DNA of 13,805 nucleotides from an uncultured beta proteobacterium (GTDB lineage: Bacteria > Pseudomonadota > Gammaproteobacteria > Burkholderiales > Burkholderiaceae): contig CAIYZI010000052.1 of assembly GCA_903930665.1 (NCBI GenBank), positions 1-13,805 on the forward strand, written 5' to 3'. Numbering within the stretch: the stretch's first letter is position 1; every line of letters begins with the position of its first letter. The translations under genes were made by a program, and so were the position numbers. Under the pieces are notes generated by a model. That model was not told where the DNA came from. It did no database searches and was given only the letters and a program-made list of their open reading frames with translations. Shown here piece by piece: positions 6,733-13,003 of the stretch.

Positions 6733-7587
6733 ATGTCATCCAATTCAACCCCACACTATTTTGTTCCAGGCCTGTCTCGGCATCCCGCTATGGCGGCCCT
6801 TGGCTTGCTTGCTTTTGGTTATGGCATGTCAGGGTGGGTGAATCAAGCCCCCTGGGGGAGTCCTGTTGCTGCTGTTGGTGTCTTATGGGTATTGTTTGTG
6901 CTCTACCACTGGTTTGGCGATACGATCGCTGAGTCCAATGCTGGTAAGAATGGTGTGAACGTAGACGTTTCATATCGCTGGTCCATGGCGTGGTTCATCT
7001 TTTCAGAGATTATGTTCTTCGGCGCTTTTTTTGCTGCCTTGTTTTATGCACGCAATATTGCGATGCCTTGGATGGGTTCTGTAGAAGGTAAGCTTATCTG
7101 GCCGAATTTCACAGCAGTTTGGCCTAATGCTGGTCCAGCAGGTTTGGTTCAGAAGTTCACCACCATGGGTCCATGGCCCATTCCTACAATCAATACCTTA
7201 TTGCTCTTAAGTTCTGGTGTAACAGTCACTTATGCTCATCATGCTCTTCGTGATAACCGCATGAAGCAAGCAATTATGGGCCTATCAGCCACTGTAGGCC
7301 TTGGTTTTATTTTCTTGTGCTTTCAAGGTTTTGAGTACTACCATGCCTATCACGAGCTCAACCTGAAATTAACCTCTGGTATTTACGGCTCAACATTTTT
7401 TATGTTGACAGGTTTTCACGGCTTCCACGTATTCTTGGGCGGTCTAATGTTGGCGATTGTCTTGCGTCGCGCCATTCGTGGAGACTTCACCGCTGAGCAT
7501 CATTTTGCATTTGAGGGTGCTGCTTGGTATTGGCACTTCGTTGACGTAGTTTGGTTAGGTCTTTACATAGCCGTCTATTGGATGTAA
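6733..7587 (+). CDS. coxC: Cytochrome c oxidase subunit III
   Basis: Subunit III binds lipids and protects the D-channel proton uptake of subunit I from turnover inactivation. The 284-aa protein has seven membrane helices. Family motifs are NVDVSYRWSMAWFIFSEIMFFGAFF (about 76-100, with the conserved glutamate E92), TINTLLLLSSGVTVTYAHHAL (152-172), FHGFHVFLGG (228-237) and the C-terminal WYWHFVDVVWLGLY (265-278). The long loop between helices 3 and 4 (about 108-150, rich in W, P and G) is a usual feature of the proteobacterial form. The N-terminal two-helix part is complete. It is the last gene of the structural operon: a perfect 9-bp hairpin follows 10 bp after its stop. Also known as ctaE. 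Confidence 0.98.
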   Translation: MSSNSTPHYFVPGLSRHPAMAALGLLAFGYGMSGWVNQAPWGSPVAAVGVLWVLFVLYHWFGDTIAESNAGKNGVNVDVSYRWSMAWFIFSEIMFFGAFFAALFYARNIAMPWMGSVEGKLIWPNFTAVWPNAGPAGLVQKFTTMGPWPIPTINTLLLLSSGVTVTYAHHALRDNRMKQAIMGLSATVGLGFIFLCFQGFEYYHAYHELNLKLTSGIYGSTFFMLTGFHGFHVFLGGLMLAIVLRRAIRGDFTAEHHFAFEGAAWYWHFVDVVWLGLYIAVYWM

Positions 7588-7596
7588 ATAAAATAG

Positions 7597-7619
7597 AATC
7601 GGGGCGTAAAGCCCCGATT
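7597..7619. terminator. Bidirectional hairpin terminator after coxC
   Basis: AATCGGGGC (7597-7605) and GCCCCGATT (7611-7619) form a perfect 9-bp stem with a GTAAA loop. On the plus strand it is followed by TACTTTGT, a weak T-tract. On the minus strand it is followed by CTATTTTATTT, a better one. It lies between the convergent coxC and DUF2909 genes, so it can end both transcripts. Confidence 0.85.
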
Positions 7620-7668
7620 TACTTTGTGGGCTTAGTAATAGATTTAACGGGGTCTAATAAGTTCTGTT

Positions 7669-7881
7669 TTAATTCACTCCAACCCTAATTCCTGTTGCCT
7701 CAATGTAGCCAAAGTAGTGGGCAATAAGGATCCCAAGAAATAAAGCAATAGATAGGCCGATACGAAGCATGAGAGAGTGAATCATTCTTGAGCTACCACC
7801 CTTATCTTTCATCATGAAATAAAGAGCTGAGCCTAAGCTGGCAACAATCATTAGCAATGCAATTGGAATAACCCACTTCAT
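7669..7881 (-). CDS. DUF2909 twin-transmembrane protein
   Basis: The 70-aa protein has two membrane helices (about 3-23 and 42-60) joined by a basic, glycine-rich loop (KDKGGSSR, 25-32) and ends in a short ATGIRVG tail. This matches the DUF2909 family, often annotated twin transmembrane protein, found beside SURF1 in betaproteobacterial cox clusters. I choose the ATG at 7881 (start MKWVIP) because GAGG at 7889-7892 stands 8 bases before it; the ATG two codons upstream at 7887 is only 2 bases from that site. The gene points against the surrounding oxidase genes: it converges on coxC through a shared terminator and is divergent from SURF1 with a 14-bp gap. Its function is unknown; a role in oxidase assembly is inferred from its place. 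Confidence 0.82.
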   Translation of the reverse strand: MKWVIPIALLMIVASLGSALYFMMKDKGGSSRMIHSLMLRIGLSIALFLGILIAHYFGYIEATGIRVGVN

Positions 7882-7888
7882 CGACATA

Positions 7889-7892
7889 TCCT
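7889..7892 (-). promoter_or_regulatory. Ribosome binding site of the DUF2909 gene
   Basis: On the minus strand GAGG is followed after 8 bases by the ATG at 7881 and after only 2 bases by an in-frame ATG at 7887. The spacing supports the inner start. Confidence 0.55.
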
Positions 7893-7895
7893 CAT

Positions 7896-8672
7896 TTGAA
7901 TATTTTTTCTAGCCTGATTGGCTCACGTTTAGTTGCTACTGTATCAGCCCTTGCGGTTGTTGCCATTGGTTGTGCTGCTGGGTTTTGGCAGCTTAGCAGG
8001 GCACATGAAAAAATTGCACTGGCGCAGAGTTTGGCCGTGCGACAAGAGATGGCTGCATTAAGTCTTAATGAACGCATTTGGGCTTTGGATGAAGTGGTTC
8101 AACGCCGCGTTCTGGCTAAGGGCCGCTACTTACCAGGTGAAACCATCTGGCTCGATAATCGACCACGTCCAGTGCCTGCAGATGGTCCTGACGCGGCTGC
8201 TCAGTCGGGGTTCTATGTAATGACGCCGCTTAAGCTAGATGGTTCTGATACGGTGATTTGGATAAATCGAGGATGGGCGCCTCGCAATAATGAGAATCGC
8301 ACTGAGTTACCCTTAGTCAGCACTCCGGCAGGATCTATATTGGTCGAGGGTGTCGCCTTGGCCAATCCTGGGAAGGTTTTTGAGTTGGGTAAAAATGAGG
8401 GTCTCACCACAAAGCCACGTATTGAGCAAAATTTTGATCTAGAAAAAGAGGGTCACTTACATGAGTGGCGACAGCTCCCTTTTATTTTGCGAGAATCCAA
8501 TGTTGATGGCTTGGATGGTTTGGTCAGAAGTTGGGCCCCCATCACTAATGGAGTGGATCGCCATTATGCTTATGCCTTTCAGTGGTTTGCATTGGCGCTA
8601 TCCGGTTTTCTATTTTGGCTAGTAAGTGGCCTCATGCAATATCGGCAACAGGGTGGAAATAAAAGTGAGTGA
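7896..8672 (+). CDS. SURF1 family cytochrome oxidase biogenesis protein
   Basis: SURF1 (Shy1) proteins help insert heme a into cytochrome oxidase; bacterial forms bind heme a. The 258-aa protein has the standard two-helix layout, with an N-terminal helix (about 12-30) and a C-terminal helix (228-246) flanking a periplasmic domain. Motifs are GFWQLSRAHEK (29-39), GRYLPGETIWLDNR (76-89), GFYVMTPL (105-112), INRGWAP (123-129) and HYAYAFQWFALA (223-234). The start is taken as TTG at 7896: there is no ATG or GTG between the upstream stop at 7869-7871 and the first helix, and the N-terminal length fits the family. No Shine-Dalgarno sequence precedes it. The divergent DUF2909 gene begins 14 bp away, so its promoter must lie within that gene. 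Its TGA overlaps the next gene's GTG start by 8 bases. Confidence 0.92.
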   Translation: MNIFSSLIGSRLVATVSALAVVAIGCAAGFWQLSRAHEKIALAQSLAVRQEMAALSLNERIWALDEVVQRRVLAKGRYLPGETIWLDNRPRPVPADGPDAAAQSGFYVMTPLKLDGSDTVIWINRGWAPRNNENRTELPLVSTPAGSILVEGVALANPGKVFELGKNEGLTTKPRIEQNFDLEKEGHLHEWRQLPFILRESNVDGLDGLVRSWAPITNGVDRHYAYAFQWFALALSGFLFWLVSGLMQYRQQGGNKSE

Positions 8673-9321
8673 TAAAGAATTATTAATTCCAGCATCTCAA
8701 GTGGACTCCTCAGCTATTAATGCACAGACTCGTCGTGGCCGTATTCAAATGTTGATTCTTTTATTAGCATGCGCAGCGCCTGTGATTGCCTCTTATTTTG
8801 CTTATTACGTTTATAAACCAGCGGGTGGCAAAACCAACTATGGCACTTTTGTTCAGCCAGCTCAGGAAACTAATCCCGCATGGTTTAGTTTGCCTTTGAC
8901 TGGTAAGTGGACTTTATTGGTAGCTCGTCCGGCGGGAGAGTGCACGGTCAAGGATGAGCAATGTCTTGAGGCTTTATTTCTCATGCGGCAGTTACGTGTT
9001 GCCATGGGTAGAGAGAGTGGCAGAATCCAGCTTCTCTGGGTCAATACCGATGGCAAAGCGATTGATCCTGAAGTGGGACATGCATACGATCAGGAAGTGG
9101 CAGGCTTTACGGTGGTAAATCTCCCTACAGATCCAAAACTCAAGTCTGAGTTTTTGTTATGGCTCAATCGTGAAGGCGCTGCTCAGCAAATTCAGTTGAT
9201 TGATCCTAGTGCAGAAAAGATGATGTATTTCCCAGTCACCAATTCTCCTAAAGAATTTTCTAGTATTAAAAAGGATTTAGAAAAGCTATTGCGTCTAAAT
9301 CACAAGGGTGAAAGTTTGTAA
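8665..9321 (+). CDS. Thioredoxin-like (Sco-related) membrane-anchored oxidase assembly protein
   Basis: The 218-aa protein has one N-terminal helix (about 29-49) and a periplasmic domain with the look of a diverged thioredoxin/Sco fold: a strand in WTLLVAR (82-88), two cysteines C93 and C100, a helix LEALFLMRQLRVAMGRE (101-117), IQLLWVNTDG (121-130), and a late IQLIDPSAEKMMYFP (176-190) like the VxDPxGxxxxRFP strand pair of the family. Proteins of this type sit between SURF1 and ctaA in Burkholderiales and are annotated as cytochrome oxidase assembly or hypothetical membrane proteins. I choose the GTG at 8665, with GGTGGA 7 bases upstream; an in-frame GTG at 8626 has no such site and would overlap SURF1 by 47 bases. 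The stop overlaps the ctaA ATG by one base (TAATG). The cysteine spacing is unusual. A thiol or copper role is inference. Confidence 0.75.
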   Translation: MSDKELLIPASQVDSSAINAQTRRGRIQMLILLLACAAPVIASYFAYYVYKPAGGKTNYGTFVQPAQETNPAWFSLPLTGKWTLLVARPAGECTVKDEQCLEALFLMRQLRVAMGRESGRIQLLWVNTDGKAIDPEVGHAYDQEVAGFTVVNLPTDPKLKSEFLLWLNREGAAQQIQLIDPSAEKMMYFPVTNSPKEFSSIKKDLEKLLRLNHKGESL

Positions 9322-10448
9322 TGGCGAATGTCATCTTGTACTTAGAGTTAGGGGCGATTGCAATTATTTTTGCAGGACTACCTCTCACCTTTGTCTTGAC
9401 AAGACGGGGTTATGGCTTTTTTGAAAGGCTTAATTGGGTGTTGGTTTTCATGACATTTGACCTCATTATTTTTGGGGCTTTTACTCGTCTCACAGATTCA
9501 GGGCTTGGATGCCCTGATTGGCCTGGTTGTTATGGCACCTCAAATCCTTGGCATGCTATTGGCGATATTCAGTTGGCTCAATCTGCTTTACCAACAGGAC
9601 CAGTGACGGTCATGAAGGCATGGATCGAAATGATTCATCGATATTTGGCCATGACCTTGGGGGCTTTGATATTGGTTCAGTTGGGCATTGCTTGGAGCAA
9701 GGTAAGGACTTTGGGGATGACCCCTGTATTTGCTAGTTTGGGTTTATTGCTCTTAGTGCTTATTCAGGGCGCATTTGGTGCTTGGACGGTCACCTTAAAG
9801 TTGCAGCCCATTATTGTCACAACGCATTTAATGTTAGCTTTAACATTACTTGGCTCATTAACCGCTTATGCTCAGCAATCATGGCAAGGCAAAACTTCTA
9901 CTGTTCTGCAATTACGTATCAAACCACTATCGGCCAAGTTTCTTTTTGTAGGCTTTCTTACCTTGGGCATGCAAATCTTTTTGGGTGCTTGGGTGAGTAC
10001 GAACTATGCAGTTTTGGCCTGTCCAGATTTTCCAACTTGTTTGGGCACGTTTTGGCCGGAGACCCAGTGGCAAGAGGGCTTTACTTTCTGGCGGAAGTTA
10101 GGGCTAGATGCGCATGGCGACTTTATTTCTCCCGTAGCTTTACAAACTATTCACTGGGCACATCGTCTCTTTGCTGTGGTGGCATTTTTTACTTTGACCA
10201 TTTTTGCGGTTAGCGTATCAAAAATAGCTCGAGCTACTCAGCCTCAGCTCAAAGGTTTGGCTAAACTCTTGCTTGGTTTATTGTTGCTCCAGGTTACAAC
10301 AGGGATTTCTAATGTTGTTTTTCAGTGGCCCCTGGGCGCTGCCTTATTGCATACAGCTGGATCAGCTGCTTTGGTATTTTGTTTGGTTCGTATGAGCTAT
10401 TGGGCTTCATGGAAATCCCCCCTTCAATTAAGATGGCAGTCATCATGA
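9321..10448 (+). CDS. ctaA: Heme A synthase (COX15/CtaA)
   Basis: This membrane enzyme oxidises the C8 methyl group of heme O to the formyl group of heme A, the cofactor of CoxA. The 375-aa protein has eight predicted membrane helices in two similar halves. Conserved features are GAFTRLTDSGLGCPDWPGCYG (52-72) with C64 and C70, the matching ACPDFPTCLG (233-242) with C234 and C240 in the second half, and four heme-ligand histidine candidates: H106 (EMIHRYLA), H169 (TTHLMLA), H281 (HWAHRLFA) and H344 (LLHTAGS). Its ATG overlaps the stop of the upstream gene, and its TGA overlaps the ctaB start (ATGA, 10445-10448), so the five assembly genes are one tightly coupled operon. The assignment is firm. 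Confidence 0.97.
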   Translation: MANVILYLELGAIAIIFAGLPLTFVLTRRGYGFFERLNWVLVFMTFDLIIFGAFTRLTDSGLGCPDWPGCYGTSNPWHAIGDIQLAQSALPTGPVTVMKAWIEMIHRYLAMTLGALILVQLGIAWSKVRTLGMTPVFASLGLLLLVLIQGAFGAWTVTLKLQPIIVTTHLMLALTLLGSLTAYAQQSWQGKTSTVLQLRIKPLSAKFLFVGFLTLGMQIFLGAWVSTNYAVLACPDFPTCLGTFWPETQWQEGFTFWRKLGLDAHGDFISPVALQTIHWAHRLFAVVAFFTLTIFAVSVSKIARATQPQLKGLAKLLLGLLLLQVTTGISNVVFQWPLGAALLHTAGSAALVFCLVRMSYWASWKSPLQLRWQSS

Positions 10449-11338
10449 GTAGTTCACAACCCAACACCTCAGTGGCCATGCCACGCTGGCGCCAATACTG
10501 GGTATTGACCAAACCTCGGGTAACTCAATTGGCTGTTTTCTGCGCAGTGATTGGGATGTTCTTGGCCACCCCAGGAATGGTTCCTTACTCCGTATTGCTT
10601 GGTGGAATTGCTGGGATTTGGCTGCTAGCAGGTGCCGCCTTTGCTGTGAACTGTCTGATTGAGCAGGCTGTTGATGCGAAGATGAAAAGAACATCATGGC
10701 GGCCATCAGCAACAGGCTCTATCAGACCATCCCACATCATCATCTTCTCGATCGTGTTGGGGTTGCTAGGAATGGTGATTTTGTGGAGCTTCACAAATCC
10801 CTTAACAATGTGGCTTACCTTGGCTACCTTTGTGGGTTATGCAGTTATTTATACCTGGTTATTAAAGCCCGCTACCCCGCAAAATATCGTGATTGGTGGG
10901 TTATCTGGAGCTATGCCACCAGCACTCGGTTGGGCTGCTGTGACCAATACTCTGCCTGCTGAAGCATGGCTCTTGGTATTGATTATTTTTGTTTGGACGC
11001 CCCCACATTTTTGGGCTCTAGCCCTTTATAGACGTGATGATTATGCTCAGTCTGGCTTGCCCATGCTTCCGGTAACGCATGGAGAGCGCTTTACGCTTCT
11101 CAATATATTGCTCTATACACTGATCTTATTGGCCGCTACATTGCTCCCCTATATCTATGGAATGAGTGGCGTCATTTATTTAGTCTGCGCAATTATCTTG
11201 GGCTTGATCTTTTTAGCTTATGTGATTGCCTTATTTATTTCATATAGCGATGGCTTGGCTAAAAAAACATTCCGGTTTTCTATTACGTATTTATCGCTCT
11301 TGTTTGCAGCGCTTTTAATAGATCACTATTTCATTTGA
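10445..11338 (+). CDS. ctaB: Protoheme IX farnesyltransferase (heme O synthase)
   Basis: This UbiA-family membrane prenyltransferase attaches farnesyl to heme B to make heme O, the substrate of CtaA. The 297-aa protein has up to nine helices. The first prenyl-diphosphate site is NCLIEQAVDAKMKRTSWRP (69-87). Here the usual first aspartate of the NxxxDxxxD pattern is a glutamate (E73) while D77 is kept, a form I recall from other Burkholderiales. The other signatures are YTWLLKPATPQNIVIGGLSG (136-155), VWTPPHFWALALYRRDDY (183-200) and GLPMLPVTHG (204-213). The start at 10445 makes an ATGA overlap with ctaA; the frame stays open upstream, but a longer form would overlap ctaA by over 120 bases. 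The sco gene starts 7 bp after the stop. Also called cyoE in E. coli. Confidence 0.96.
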   Translation: MSSSQPNTSVAMPRWRQYWVLTKPRVTQLAVFCAVIGMFLATPGMVPYSVLLGGIAGIWLLAGAAFAVNCLIEQAVDAKMKRTSWRPSATGSIRPSHIIIFSIVLGLLGMVILWSFTNPLTMWLTLATFVGYAVIYTWLLKPATPQNIVIGGLSGAMPPALGWAAVTNTLPAEAWLLVLIIFVWTPPHFWALALYRRDDYAQSGLPMLPVTHGERFTLLNILLYTLILLAATLLPYIYGMSGVIYLVCAIILGLIFLAYVIALFISYSDGLAKKTFRFSITYLSLLFAALLIDHYFI

Positions 11339-11345
11339 GTCCATC

Positions 11346-11945
11346 ATGAAAAAATTAGTTAGATCGTTTATTTATCTTTTGGCGATTTTGGGGTTTGTTA
11401 TCTCTTTGGTGGCATGTGGCCCCAAGCAAAGCTTTAAGAATGTAGACGTTACAGGTAGCAGTGCTTTTGGAAAGGACTTTAGCCTGCTTGATCCAGACGG
11501 GAAAATGAGAACGCTTGCAGACTTTAAAGGTAAAGCCGTTGTGATTTTTTTTGGCTATACCCAATGTCCTGATGTTTGTCCTACTACTCTGACTGAGATG
11601 GAGCAAGCAATGGTTTTATTGGGGCCTGATGCTGATAAGGTGCAGGTTCTATTTGTGACTGTAGATCCTGACCGTGATACTGCAGAAATTCTCAAGCAGT
11701 ATGTGCCCGCCTTTGATCCTCGCTTTTTGGGTTTACGCCCTGCGGATTCTGCTGCTTTAGAAAAAGTCACCAGGGACTTTAAAATTTATTACAAAAAAGT
11801 GCCAGGCTCAAGTCCTGGCTCGTACACTATTGACCACACTGCGGGAAGTTATGTATTTGATCCAGAAGGGCATTTGCGCTTATATATTAAGCATGCGCAA
11901 GGTCCGGAGACCTTGGCGCAGGACTTAAAGGAACTGCTTAAGTAA
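11346..11945 (+). CDS. sco: SCO1/SenC family copper chaperone, predicted lipoprotein
   Basis: Sco proteins bind copper and reduce disulfides to load the CuA site of CoxB. The 199-aa protein begins with a lipoprotein signal: a basic start, a hydrophobic stretch at 8-22 and a lipobox LVAC with C24 as the likely lipidated residue, so it would be membrane-anchored in the periplasm. The thioredoxin-fold domain carries the copper-binding CPDVC (C74, C78) in YTQCPDVCPTTL, VTVDPDRD (104-111) and the distal ligand H164 in DHTAGSYVFD. All three copper ligands are present. It is the last gene of the assembly operon, 7 bp after ctaB, and converges on rpoH with a 26-bp gap that has no terminator; a strong hairpin lies instead inside its 3' end. 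The assignment is firm. Confidence 0.96.
   Translation: MKKLVRSFIYLLAILGFVISLVACGPKQSFKNVDVTGSSAFGKDFSLLDPDGKMRTLADFKGKAVVIFFGYTQCPDVCPTTLTEMEQAMVLLGPDADKVQVLFVTVDPDRDTAEILKQYVPAFDPRFLGLRPADSAALEKVTRDFKIYYKKVPGSSPGSYTIDHTAGSYVFDPEGHLRLYIKHAQGPETLAQDLKELLK
11894..11920 (-). terminator. Possible rpoH terminator hairpin embedded in the sco 3' end
   Basis: TGCGCAAGGTC (11894-11904) pairs with GACCTTG (11909-11915) and CGCA (11917-11920), giving 11 pairs with a single bulged G and a CGGA loop. Read on the minus strand, it lies about 50 bases past the rpoH stop and is followed by TGCTTAATATATAA, an A/T-rich tail rather than a clean T-run. On the plus strand no T-tract follows. It could end rpoH transcription; the evidence is structural only, and codon constraint in sco could also produce it. 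Confidence 0.4.
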
Positions 11946-11971
11946 TAAGGGACTAACTGAGTGAGGTTGCT

Positions 11972-12910
11972 TTAAGCGGCTTGCGCTTGTAACATCCCAC
12001 GCATTTTCTTAAGGGCAGACGTTTCAATTTGACGAACGCGCTCAGCTGAAATGCCGTATTCACTAGCAAGATCATGCAAGGTTTTTGTACCATTGCCATC
12101 TGCATCCATCGCCAACCAACGTGATTGCACAATATTGCGACTACGCTCATCTAGAGCCATTAGCGCTTGATCCAATTTTGGGCCTTGTAATGCATCTGCA
12201 TCTGCAGAAGCTATCATTTCAGTTGGTTCTTGACTGCTATCGGCCAACCATTGAATAGGGGCATAAGCAGACTCATCGTCGTTATCGTCACCCTCTAGGG
12301 CGATATCCCCACCAGCTAGACGCATTTCCATTTCTTTGACGTCTGATCCTTTGACATCAAGCGCTTTTGCTAAAGCCTCTACTTCGCTCGGAGTCAATGC
12401 GCTCAGTGTGGGTTTATTGCTGCGCAGGTTAAAGAACAACTTGCGTTGTGCTTTGGTTGTGGCAACCTTAACTAAACGCCAGTTTTTTAAAATATATTCG
12501 TGAATCTCCGCTTTAATCCAGTGGATGGCATAGGAAACTAAGCGCGCACCCTGATCTGGGTCGTAACGCTTAACAGCTTTCATGAGACCCACATTACCCT
12601 CTTGGATTAAATCCGCGTGCGGGATGCCGTAACCAAGATATTGACGGGCAACTGAAACCACGAGACGAAGGTGTGAAAGCACCAAGGTTTTAGCAGCATC
12701 GACATTTTCAGAACGACGAAATTCTTGCGCAAGATGTAACTCTTCTGCTGCGCTAAGCATGGGTACGCGATTGACATATGAGATGTAAGCATCGAGCGTA
12801 CCAACCCCAAGAGATGGCAGCATAGGAAAGGCAGGCGACGCCGCAGCCTGCGCTGCTGGCAGTGTTTGCCGTGCTTGCATTTGCGACTTGAAGACTTTCT
12901 TTTGAACCAT
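11972..12910 (-). CDS. rpoH: RNA polymerase heat-shock sigma factor sigma-32 (RpoH)
   Basis: RpoH directs RNA polymerase to heat-shock promoters (chaperones and proteases). The 312-aa sequence has region 1.2 near LDAYISYVNRVPMLSAAEE (39-57), region 2 with HLRLVVSVARQYLGYG (80-95), ADLIQEGNVGLMKAVKRYDP (99-118) and SYAIHWIKAEIHEYIL (126-141), the diagnostic RpoH box QRKLFFNLR (155-163), and the region 4 helix-turn-helix LHDLASEYGISAERVRQIE (278-296). The RpoH box separates it from the housekeeping sigma. It has about 30 residues more at the N-terminus than E. coli RpoH. The leader has a TTGACA/AATAAT promoter covered by a CIRCE inverted repeat, and no Shine-Dalgarno sequence before the ATG. 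It follows ftsY on the same strand without the ftsE and ftsX genes that lie between them in E. coli. Confidence 0.97.
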   Translation of the reverse strand: MVQKKVFKSQMQARQTLPAAQAAASPAFPMLPSLGVGTLDAYISYVNRVPMLSAAEELHLAQEFRRSENVDAAKTLVLSHLRLVVSVARQYLGYGIPHADLIQEGNVGLMKAVKRYDPDQGARLVSYAIHWIKAEIHEYILKNWRLVKVATTKAQRKLFFNLRSNKPTLSALTPSEVEALAKALDVKGSDVKEMEMRLAGGDIALEGDDNDDESAYAPIQWLADSSQEPTEMIASADADALQGPKLDQALMALDERSRNIVQSRWLAMDADGNGTKTLHDLASEYGISAERVRQIETSALKKMRGMLQAQAA

Positions 12911-12936
12911 TTTTTATATATGTATATTAGGTTTTA

Positions 12937-12964
12937 ATTATTACCATTTTAGCACTCTTGTCAA
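12937..12964 (-). promoter_or_regulatory. Sigma70-type promoter of rpoH
   Basis: On the minus strand a perfect -35 TTGACA (12964-12959) is followed after 16 bp by AATAAT (12942-12937, 5 of 6 matches). Transcription would start near 12930, giving a leader of about 20 bases. A second candidate is the extended -10 TGCTAAAAT at 12954-12946, without a -35. Both lie within or overlap the CIRCE element. No sigma-32-type promoter was recognised. Confidence 0.75.
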
Positions 12965-12975
12965 TAGACTGCTAA
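12949..12975. promoter_or_regulatory. CIRCE operator (HrcA binding site) over the rpoH promoter
   Basis: The plus strand reads TTAGCACTC (12949-12957), nine bases, then GACTGCTAA (12967-12975). The CIRCE consensus is TTAGCACTC, N9, GAGTGCTAA, so the only difference is one base (C for G at 12969), and the spacer length is exact. CIRCE is the operator of the heat-shock repressor HrcA. The rpoH -35 box TTGACA lies wholly inside its spacer, so HrcA bound here should block RNA polymerase. The hrcA gene is not in this window. Confidence 0.88.
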
Positions 12976-13003
12976 CGATTTTTTTGATTCCTAACTATAT
13001 GAT

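Noticed and set aside
7863..7892. TTGGAA with TATCCT 18 bp later as the SURF1 promoter
   Set aside because: Both boxes are poor and the predicted start would fall after the TTG codon, so I do not call it.
8626..8664. GTG at 8626 as the start of the thioredoxin-like gene
   Set aside because: No ribosome site precedes it, while the GTG at 8665 has GGTGGA at good spacing.
10325..10444. Longer ctaB form starting inside ctaA
   Set aside because: It would overlap ctaA by over 120 bases, while the ATGA overlap at 10445 matches the junction style of the operon and the normal CtaB length.
11974..11988. AAGCG...CGCTT hairpin at the rpoH stop as a sco terminator
   Set aside because: Short stem, within rpoH codons, and no T-run on either side.
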